Of a DNA stretch of 37,561 nucleotides, positions 9,265 through 16,263 are shown one piece after another. Position 1 is the first letter of the stretch, and each line of letters begins with the position of its first letter. Origin of the DNA: Gemmatimonadota bacterium (lineage in GTDB: Bacteria > Gemmatimonadota > Gemmatimonadetes > Gemmatimonadales > GWC2-71-9); NCBI GenBank assembly GCA_016199245.1, contig JACQHC010000061.1, positions 1 to 37,561 on the forward strand. Reading direction: 5' to 3'. The position numbers and the translations under genes were made by a program. The notes below the pieces were generated by a model. That model worked only from the letters and a program-made list of their open reading frames with translations, had not been told where the DNA came from and searched no databases.

Positions 9265-9288
9265 GTCGGACATTTGCTATCTTGTCTC

Positions 9289-9771
9289 ATGTCATCCGTC
9301 TTCGAGCGCATCCGTCAACTTCTGAGCGGTAGGGGCGTGGCGTTCCGCGAAGTGCACCACGAGCCCACGCGCACGTCCGAAGAGTCGGCGAAAGCGCGTG
9401 GCGAGCTGCTCGAGGTGGGTGGGAAGGCCATCGTTCTCAAGGTCGGTGACACGTTTCGGCTGTTCGTCCTTTCCGCCGCGAGGAGTCTGGATTCTGCGGC
9501 GATCAAGCGACATTTCGGCGTGAAGAAGACTCGCTTCGCCACCGCCGAGGAGCTCAATGCCCTCACGGGGCTCCCGCCCGGCGCCGTGCCGCCGTTCGGG
9601 CGGCCGGTTCTGGACTTCGACGTCTACGCGGATCGCTCGATTCTCGCCAATGACCGTATCGCGTTCAACGCAGGATCGCTCACGGACTCCATCATCATGC
9701 GTGTGAAGGACTACGTCGAGATCGCCCAACCCGAGTTGCTGGACTTCTCCGCGCCGGCCGGTGAGCGGTGA
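9289..9771 (+). CDS. YbaK/EbsC-like aminoacyl-tRNA deacylase domain protein
   Basis: FERIRQLLSGRGVAFREVHHEPTRTSEESAKARG...GGKAIVLKVGDTFRLFVLSAARSLDSAAIKRHFG...ALTGLPPGAVPPFG; start moved to ATG 9289. Confidence 0.85.
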   Translation: MSSVFERIRQLLSGRGVAFREVHHEPTRTSEESAKARGELLEVGGKAIVLKVGDTFRLFVLSAARSLDSAAIKRHFGVKKTRFATAEELNALTGLPPGAVPPFGRPVLDFDVYADRSILANDRIAFNAGSLTDSIIMRVKDYVEIAQPELLDFSAPAGER

Positions 9772-10250
9772 GCAGGGTCGCCATCCAAGATCAATATCCG
9801 GACGAGTTCAGTCACTGTTACGGCTGCGGACGGCTGAACCGGCACGGGCTCCACATCAGGAGCTACTGGGAGGGCGACGAGGCCGTCGCCACGTTCGCGC
9901 CCACGGCTTACCAGATCGCGGTTCCCGGATTCGTATACGGCGGCCTGATCGCGTCCCTGCTCGACTGCCACGGGATCGCGGCCGCAGCGGCGGCGCAGCT
10001 TCAGGCAGAAGGCCGTACGATCGGCGACGGCCCGGTCCCGCGCTTCGTCACGGCGGCGCTGCGGATCGACTACCTGAAGCCCACGCCGCTCGGCCCGGAC
10101 CTCGAGATCCGCGGCAGGCCGAAGGCACTGCAGGGTCGTAAGGTGATCGTGGATGTCTCGCTGGCAGCCGAAGGAGTCCTGTGCGCGCGCGGGGAGCTGA
10201 TCGCGGCCCAGATGCCGGAGTCCATGAACCTGGGGCACGGCCGCCCATGA
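9768..10250 (+). CDS. PaaI family hotdog thioesterase
   Basis: CYGCGRLNRHGLHIRSYWEGDEAVATFAPTAYQIAVPGFVYGGLIASLLDCHG; GTG start overlapping the upstream stop. Confidence 0.85.
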   Translation: MSRVAIQDQYPDEFSHCYGCGRLNRHGLHIRSYWEGDEAVATFAPTAYQIAVPGFVYGGLIASLLDCHGIAAAAAAQLQAEGRTIGDGPVPRFVTAALRIDYLKPTPLGPDLEIRGRPKALQGRKVIVDVSLAAEGVLCARGELIAAQMPESMNLGHGRP

Positions 10251-10443
10251 CCTTCCGCGTGGTTCCGCGAACGCAAACGACACTGGAGAACGCCCGGCAC
10301 GGATCGCCAACAAGGCGCTGAAGCGGCGGCTTCGCGACCACTCGCCACCGGCTCGCTGAGCCCACGGCTCCGCCGTCCCTCCTCATTGACTGCACGCTTC
10401 CGGTAGGCCCTATTTGTGGCCGCCTGGCACGACCGGACTGTAC

Positions 10444-11892
10444 ATGACACTCGATTCCGAGTCGCTGGATCGTCGGACATTCATCAAGACGGCGGGTGTC
10501 GGCGCGCTGGTCGGTGCGCGCGCGCTCCACGGGGTGTGGGGGTTCCCCGCCCCGGTGACCAGAGCGCCGGAGATCGTCGTGATCGGGGCCGGCGCGTTCG
10601 GTGGCTGGACGGCGCTCCACCTCCGTCAGATGGGCGCGTCCGTGACGCTGCTCGATGCGTATGGTCCGGGGAATTCGCGCGCCACGTCCGGCGATGAGTC
10701 CCGCGGGATTCGCAGCTCGTACGCCGAGCGGGAGCTGTGGGTGCGCCTGGCCAGCCAGGCGATCGCCAAATGGAAGGAATGGGACGCCGAGTGGGCCAAG
10801 CCGTTCCGCATGCAGTTGTTCTTTCACACCGGCGACCTCATTCTGCGTGCAGAGGCGACCGATCGTTTCATCGTCAACAATCGCGCTTCGTGGGACAAGC
10901 TGGGGATTCCGTACGAGGTGCTCACGATTGACGAAGTGCGGCGCCGCTGGCCCCACGTCAATTGCGACGGCATGAGCGCCGCGCTGTTCGAGACCGGCGC
11001 GGGCGTTGCGCGTGCGCGCCGCTCGTGCGAGGTCGTGGCCGAGGCGTTCCGCCAGAAGGGCGGCAAGATCGTCATCGCGCGCGCGAGCCTGGGGCGGAGC
11101 GCCGGCGGCCGGCTCTCACACGTCACGCTCGACTCGGGCGAGACCCTCGGCGCCGATCGGTTCGTGTTTGCCTGCGGCCCGTGGCTTCCCAAAGTGCTGC
11201 CGGACGTGATGACGGATCGGTTGCGCACGCCGCTCGGGCGCGTGATCTACTTCGGCACGCCGCCGGGCGATCGGCGATTCCTCTTCCCCAACCTGCCGTC
11301 GTTCAATTTCCCGGGTGTCACCGGATGGCCCGGGCTGGGGCCGGACAACCGCGGATTCCGCGTGCGAGGTGGGGGCGGAGGTCAGGGCGGTCGCGGCGGT
11401 CAGGAAGCTCAGGGAGACCAAAGCGGTCAGGTCAGTGGGGGCGGTCAAGCCAATCCGCAACGCGCCGCACCGTCCCAGGCTGACAGTGTGCCGCCCGGCC
11501 CACCGCGGGCACCCGTAGACCCGTCGCAGCTCGACCCGGATCTCTCCAGTCGCTGGGTGCCGCCCGAAGCCCACGAGGGGCCGCGACGGTTTCTCGCGGA
11601 ACGGTTTCCCGATCTCAAGGACGCGCCCATCCTTGCGACCCACGCGTGCCACTATGAGAGCAGCGTGGACCGGAACCCGATCGTGGACCATTGCCCCGGC
11701 CTCGACAACGTGTGGATCGCCGGCGGCGGCTCTGCCGAAGGATTCAAGCTCGGCCCCGTGATCGGCGAGTACGTCGCGCGGCGCGTGCTCAACAAGCAGA
11801 CGGATCCCGAGTTGGACGCGACGTTCAAGTTGAAGGAAGAGAAGTTCGATCCGCTCGTCACGCGGCCTGGAGATTCCGACGGAGAAATCTGA
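10444..11892 (+). CDS. FAD-dependent oxidoreductase (DAO / sarcosine-oxidase-like) with a twin-arginine-like leader
   Basis: DRRTFIKTAGVGALVG leader; IVVIGAGAFGGWTALHLRQMGASVTLLDAYGPGNSRATSGDESRGIR dinucleotide-binding region; start set to ATG 10444. Confidence 0.85.
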   Translation: MTLDSESLDRRTFIKTAGVGALVGARALHGVWGFPAPVTRAPEIVVIGAGAFGGWTALHLRQMGASVTLLDAYGPGNSRATSGDESRGIRSSYAERELWVRLASQAIAKWKEWDAEWAKPFRMQLFFHTGDLILRAEATDRFIVNNRASWDKLGIPYEVLTIDEVRRRWPHVNCDGMSAALFETGAGVARARRSCEVVAEAFRQKGGKIVIARASLGRSAGGRLSHVTLDSGETLGADRFVFACGPWLPKVLPDVMTDRLRTPLGRVIYFGTPPGDRRFLFPNLPSFNFPGVTGWPGLGPDNRGFRVRGGGGGQGGRGGQEAQGDQSGQVSGGGQANPQRAAPSQADSVPPGPPRAPVDPSQLDPDLSSRWVPPEAHEGPRRFLAERFPDLKDAPILATHACHYESSVDRNPIVDHCPGLDNVWIAGGGSAEGFKLGPVIGEYVARRVLNKQTDPELDATFKLKEEKFDPLVTRPGDSDGEI

Positions 11893-11976
11893 CGTGTGTC
11901 CGCGGTGTCCGGCGCGGCGTTCGCGACCGGTACCCATCCGACAGTCCAATGTAGTCTCTTCCCAGCGAGTTGCATC

Positions 11977-12711
11977 GTGACCGAACCAATGGCAGCCTCA
12001 TCGCCCACGCCGCCCGCGAAGGCCTCGGTGTGGGAGGACTTCGTCGACATCCTGTTCACGCCGGCTGCCGTATTCGCGCGGCGCGAGAACGGGAATCCGT
12101 GGATTCCCCTGCTGGTCGTCACACTCGCACTCGGGGGCCTGTTCCTGGCGAACAGCCGCCTGCTCGAGCCGATCTTCGATGCCGAGTTCGAGCGTGGCAT
12201 GGCGACCGCGATGCGCGATAACCCGCAGATCACGCCGGAGATGGTGGCACAGGGCCGTCGGTTCGCACGGATATTTGCCACAGCCGGTGCGTTCGTGTTC
12301 GTGCCGATCGCCATCGGCCTCATCGGCCTCGCGTTGTGGCTGTTCAGCAAGGCGGCGGATGCCCGGATCTCGTACCGCACCGCGGCACTGGTCGCTGCCT
12401 ACGCGTACGTACCCAGGGTGATCGAGGGGTTGATTTCCGGCGTGCAGGGACTTCTGCTCGACCCCGCCACCCTGGATGGCCGATACCGCGTGACGCTCGG
12501 CATCGGCCGGTTTCTCGATCCCGACACCGCGGCCCCCATCCTGCTTGCCCTGGTCGGCCGAGTGGACGTGTTCACGATCTGGGTGACCGCGCTGCTCGCC
12601 GTGGGGCTCGCAGTCACGGGCAAGACCAGCCGGCTCAGCGCGGCTGTGGTGGCGGCCTTCGTATGGGTCGCCGGGGCATTACCGGGCCTGTTCCAGGCCA
12701 TGCGGAGCTGA
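11977..12711 (+). CDS. YIP1-family-like integral membrane protein
   Basis: VWEDFVDILFTPAAVFARRENGNPWIPLLVVTLALGGLFL plus several TM segments; GTG 11977 chosen as likely start. Confidence 0.6.
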   Translation: MTEPMAASSPTPPAKASVWEDFVDILFTPAAVFARRENGNPWIPLLVVTLALGGLFLANSRLLEPIFDAEFERGMATAMRDNPQITPEMVAQGRRFARIFATAGAFVFVPIAIGLIGLALWLFSKAADARISYRTAALVAAYAYVPRVIEGLISGVQGLLLDPATLDGRYRVTLGIGRFLDPDTAAPILLALVGRVDVFTIWVTALLAVGLAVTGKTSRLSAAVVAAFVWVAGALPGLFQAMRS

Positions 12712-12748
12712 ACCCCGTCCAAGGCCGTCAGCGCCGACGCCGGACCGC

Positions 12749-13525
12749 ATGTTCTTGTCCAAGTGGTATTGCGACTGTGTGACCGACGCGGGCGCCGCGT
12801 TCATCGGCTACTGGGCCCGGCTGCGAGTGGGGCCGGTCACGATTCCGTACGCCGCGACCCTCCACAAACCCGTGGGCCAGGCGACGGCGGAGCAGACGCG
12901 CCTTCTCCCCACCGAAGCACCCGCCGTGAAGAACGGCGACCTGCGCTGGGATTGCAGGCGCCTCGGCGTCCGCGTCGCATGGAACGCGCGCGCCCGGGCG
13001 ATTCACCGCACGCTGCTCGAGTGTGCCCACGGAAGCATCATCTGGCACTGCCACGTGCCGGCCGGCCGCGCACGTGTCGACTTCCGCGACGCGGCTCCGC
13101 TCGAAGGGCTCGGCTATGCCGAGCACCTCACCATGTCCCTGAAGCCGTGGGAGCTCCCGTTTCACGAAGTGCGGTGGGGGCGCTTCCTGTCGCACGCGGA
13201 TGCCCTGATCTGGATCGAATGGCGCGGTGCGGATTCGCGCCACTGGGTGTTTCACAACGGCGTCGAGATTCCGGACGCGGTGATAGATCCCGAAGGCGTT
13301 CAGCTCCCATTCGATCACGGCTGGCTTCAGCTTTCCGGTGACGCTCCCGTGCGTGACGGGCCGCTGCTGTCCACGGCGTTGCGCGCGTTTCCCGCGAAAC
13401 GACTCTGGCTCTCCGGCCGGCTGGAGGGTGCGCACGAGACGAAGTGGGTGGCGCGCGGAAGGTTCACCGCCGGCGGGCGACACAGCACCGGCTGGGCCAT
13501 TCACGAGGTCGTGCGGCTGAGATGA
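12749..13525 (+). CDS. Hypothetical protein, possibly AttH/CrtC-like (lipocalin-type hydratase/cyclase fold)
   Basis: 258-aa ORF with many Trp/His residues (GLGYAEHLTMSLKPWELPFHEVRWGRF, LIWIEWRG); assignment from resemblance only; stop overlaps the next start (ATGA at 13522). Confidence 0.45.
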   Translation: MFLSKWYCDCVTDAGAAFIGYWARLRVGPVTIPYAATLHKPVGQATAEQTRLLPTEAPAVKNGDLRWDCRRLGVRVAWNARARAIHRTLLECAHGSIIWHCHVPAGRARVDFRDAAPLEGLGYAEHLTMSLKPWELPFHEVRWGRFLSHADALIWIEWRGADSRHWVFHNGVEIPDAVIDPEGVQLPFDHGWLQLSGDAPVRDGPLLSTALRAFPAKRLWLSGRLEGAHETKWVARGRFTAGGRHSTGWAIHEVVRLR

Positions 13526-15459
13526 CGCGCGTGGTGCTCGGCAAGATCGCCTACGGCGCATTGTCCGTGGCCGTGGTCCCGGCGGCCCTCGCGTGGTGGG
13601 CCATGAAAGCCGACGCGCTGGTGCCCCTGCCCACGATACCGTATCCCTGGGGCGGCTGGGTGCTGGTGGCTATCGGCGTTCCGCTGATCGTGGCGGGCGC
13701 GTCGGCGCTGATCATCCACGGACGCGGGTTACCGATGAACCCGTATCCTCCGCCGGTCTACGTGACGCGCGCGATCTACCGCTTCACGCCGCACCCGATC
13801 TATGTGGGGTTCGGCATGGTGTGCTTCGGCGCCGCCATGCTGTGGGAGTCGCCCGGCGGGCTGTGGTTGGTTGCGCCCGCGACATCGCTTGCCATGGCCG
13901 CCCTGGTCCTTGGATACGAGCGCCATGACCTGCGCCGGCGGTTCGGTCACCAGAATATCGCGAAGCCCCTCGTATCCCTCCCTCCGGACAGCCCTGAGCA
14001 GCCTACCCGGTGGCACCGGGCCTCGATCTACATCCTGGTCCTCATCCCGTGGTCGGCGGCGTTCGAAGCCGTCTATCGCCTCGGGATCCCGTCCGACGCG
14101 GTCAGCGCCCACTTCCCGCTCGAGCGAGATTGGCCGGTGATGGAGTGGACCGAGGCTGTGTACGGCAGCGTATACGTCTTTGTCCTGGCCACGCCGCTCG
14201 TGGTCACCACGCAGCGGGCTCTGCGCCATCTGGCGTTGACCGGTCTGATTGCGACCGCCGTGGTCACGCTGGTCTACCTGACCGTGCCCGTCGTGGCGCC
14301 GCCGCGCCCGTTCGAGCCACGGACCATCCTCGGTCACGCGCTGATGATCGAGCGCGCCATGTCGCACACAGTCGCCGCGTTCCCGTCGTTTCACGTGATC
14401 TGGAGTCTCATCGTGGCCGAGGCATGGGCGTCGCGATCCCGCGCGTGGGGTGTGGCAGGCTGGACATGGGCGGCGCTCATCATCGTGAGTTGCATCACCA
14501 CGGGCATGCATGCCCTCGTGGACATCGCGGCAGCCATCGTGGCGTTCGCGGTGCTACGGGAATACCGCCGCGTCTGGCGGCTCATGCTGCGGGCGGCGGA
14601 ACGGGTGGCCAACTCGTGGCGTGAGTGGCGATGGGGTCCGGTACGCGTCATCAACTACGGAGCCTATGCAGGCCTGGGCGCGGCGGCAGGCTTCTGGGTG
14701 GGAAATTCTCTGGCTGGCCCCACGGTGTTTTGGCCGCTCGTCTTCATCCACGTGTGCGGACTGGTGGCGTCCGCCGCGTGGGCACAGCAGCTGGAGGGCT
14801 CGCCCAAACTCGCCCGGCCCTTCGGCTACTACGGAGGCGCGATCGGCGGGGCGATTGGAGCCGTGATCGCGGGAACCGTCTCCGGCAACACGACGATGCT
14901 CCTCGCGCTGATCGCGATGGAAGGGCCGTGGCTGCAGGGGATAGGCCGGCTGCGGTGCCTCGTGCAGGGCTGTTGCCACGGCGCGAGGGCCCCGGCGGAT
15001 GCCGGTATCAGATATCTGGAGCCCCGTTCGCGCGTGGCAGCGATCGCCGATCTGGCCGGGGTTCCGGTCTACCCCACCCCCCTGTACTCGATTCTCACCA
15101 ACGTCGTGATCGGCGTGCTGCTGATTCGACTCTGGTCGCTCCACGCCTCCTTCGGCATCATCGCCGGCGTGTACTTGTTGTCGAACGGCATCGCGCGGTT
15201 CGTGGAGGAGTCGTATCGCGGCGAGCCACAAACCCCTGTGATCGGTGGACTGCGGCTGTATCAGTGGGTCGCGCTGCTTTCGGTGACGGCCGGGGCATGG
15301 CTCACAACGATATCCAGCGGTACTGCCCCGGGATTGTCGCTGCACTTCGATTCACGCATGCTGCTGGCCGGCGCGCTGTACGGGCTGCTGGCCGGCGCCG
15401 CGATGGCCATCGATTTCCCCGCGTCCTCGCGGCGGTTCGCGCGGCTCGCGCCGCCGTGA
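13522..15459 (+). CDS. Multidomain membrane protein: ICMT/PEMT-like methyltransferase + PAP2-like + prolipoprotein diacylglyceryl transferase (Lgt)-like
   Basis: N-terminal PYPPPVYVTRAIYRFTPHPIYVGFGMVCFG; middle FPSFHVIWSLIVAEAWA...TTGMHALVDIAAAIVAF (SxH / GxHxxxD); C-terminal GRLRCLVQGCCHG...YPTPLYSILTNVVIGVLLIRLW...GVYLLSNGIARFVEESYRGEPQT. Confidence 0.7.
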   Translation: MTRVVLGKIAYGALSVAVVPAALAWWAMKADALVPLPTIPYPWGGWVLVAIGVPLIVAGASALIIHGRGLPMNPYPPPVYVTRAIYRFTPHPIYVGFGMVCFGAAMLWESPGGLWLVAPATSLAMAALVLGYERHDLRRRFGHQNIAKPLVSLPPDSPEQPTRWHRASIYILVLIPWSAAFEAVYRLGIPSDAVSAHFPLERDWPVMEWTEAVYGSVYVFVLATPLVVTTQRALRHLALTGLIATAVVTLVYLTVPVVAPPRPFEPRTILGHALMIERAMSHTVAAFPSFHVIWSLIVAEAWASRSRAWGVAGWTWAALIIVSCITTGMHALVDIAAAIVAFAVLREYRRVWRLMLRAAERVANSWREWRWGPVRVINYGAYAGLGAAAGFWVGNSLAGPTVFWPLVFIHVCGLVASAAWAQQLEGSPKLARPFGYYGGAIGGAIGAVIAGTVSGNTTMLLALIAMEGPWLQGIGRLRCLVQGCCHGARAPADAGIRYLEPRSRVAAIADLAGVPVYPTPLYSILTNVVIGVLLIRLWSLHASFGIIAGVYLLSNGIARFVEESYRGEPQTPVIGGLRLYQWVALLSVTAGAWLTTISSGTAPGLSLHFDSRMLLAGALYGLLAGAAMAIDFPASSRRFARLAPP

Positions 15460-15468
15460 AAGCCGGGC

Positions 15469-15894
15469 TCAGGTCCGTACAGTCCGAAACCCTTCGCGGC
15501 TCGCTGCATCGCTGAGTCGCTCGTCGAGGCATACGAATGGCAAGGACGCCGGGTCGTGCTCGGCCGCCACAATAGCTGCCGCGAGCTGTAGGCTGTCCGC
15601 CGCCCGGAGTGGATGAACCCGTAGGAGGCGCCGGGCCGTGCTTCGCACTGCGTCGCCCGGTAGGATTTCTTGCCACGCTCGGGCAAGACCGTCCAGATGT
15701 TCCAGGACGGTGGCGACGTCGGTCAGGGCGAGCGCGCCTTCTCGCTCCCGCCGCGCGATGGCCGACACGCATTCCACCGGCGTGCCCCACCATGCGAGCA
15801 TGACCGGATCTTCGTCGAGTAGGTCGAGCAGCGGGCCGCGGGCGGGTTCGTCGAGCAGCAGGGCGGCTACCGCGGATGCATCCCAGAACTTCAC
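15469..15894 (-). CDS. PIN-domain (VapC-like) toxin
   Basis: MKFWDASAVAALLLDEP...VECVSAIARRERE...LRAADSLQLAAAIVAAEH...FVCLDERLSDAASREGF: PIN acidic residues and layout. Confidence 0.88.
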   Translation of the reverse strand: MKFWDASAVAALLLDEPARGPLLDLLDEDPVMLAWWGTPVECVSAIARREREGALALTDVATVLEHLDGLARAWQEILPGDAVRSTARRLLRVHPLRAADSLQLAAAIVAAEHDPASLPFVCLDERLSDAASREGFRTVRT

Positions 15895-16178
15895 CGGCCT
15901 TCCCGCCGCTCCTCGAGCAACCCGTCCACGACGCTCGCGCCGGAGCGCGGAGCCGGACCGCGAAGTGCCGGGACGTCCACGTTACCCCCGCCCCGCCGCA
16001 GGAGACCGGCTCGCTCTAAGCGCGTAAGCCGGTCGTCCGTCGTGCCACCGGCCTCCACTCGCTCCAGCCGAGCCACGGGCTCGTCCCGATCAAGGACCAG
16101 GATGGTCTGGCCCGCCCTTACCTTCTTCAGGTACGCGCTCAGGCGGTTCTTGAGCTGTGATATTGTAGCCTTTTGCAC
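15891..16178 (-). CDS. Phd/VapB-type antitoxin
   Basis: MQKATISQLKNRLSAYLKKVRAGQTILVLDRDEPVARLERV; 4-bp overlap with the toxin; GTG start. Confidence 0.85.
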   Translation of the reverse strand: MQKATISQLKNRLSAYLKKVRAGQTILVLDRDEPVARLERVEAGGTTDDRLTRLERAGLLRRGGGNVDVPALRGPAPRSGASVVDGLLEERREGR

Positions 16179-16198
16179 AAGGCTAATATAGCTATATT
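16166..16198. promoter_or_regulatory. Candidate autoregulatory operator of the vapBC-like pair: two adjacent palindromes
   Basis: TAGCCTT-N6-AAGGCTA (16166-16172 / 16179-16185) and perfect palindrome AATATAGCTATATT (16185-16198), at and just upstream of the antitoxin start. Confidence 0.6.
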
Positions 16199-16263
16199 GC
16201 TAGCGTCTACAAGGACATTAGGCAGATTGGCAGTGCCGCATTGCCGGGCTCAGGTCGGCTCGG

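Noticed and set aside
10290-10360. Possible second attC-like sequence (CGCCAACAAGGCGCTGAAGCGGCGGCTTCGCG)
   Set aside because: The R'' box does not match RYYYAAC and no paired GTTRRRY box lies downstream.
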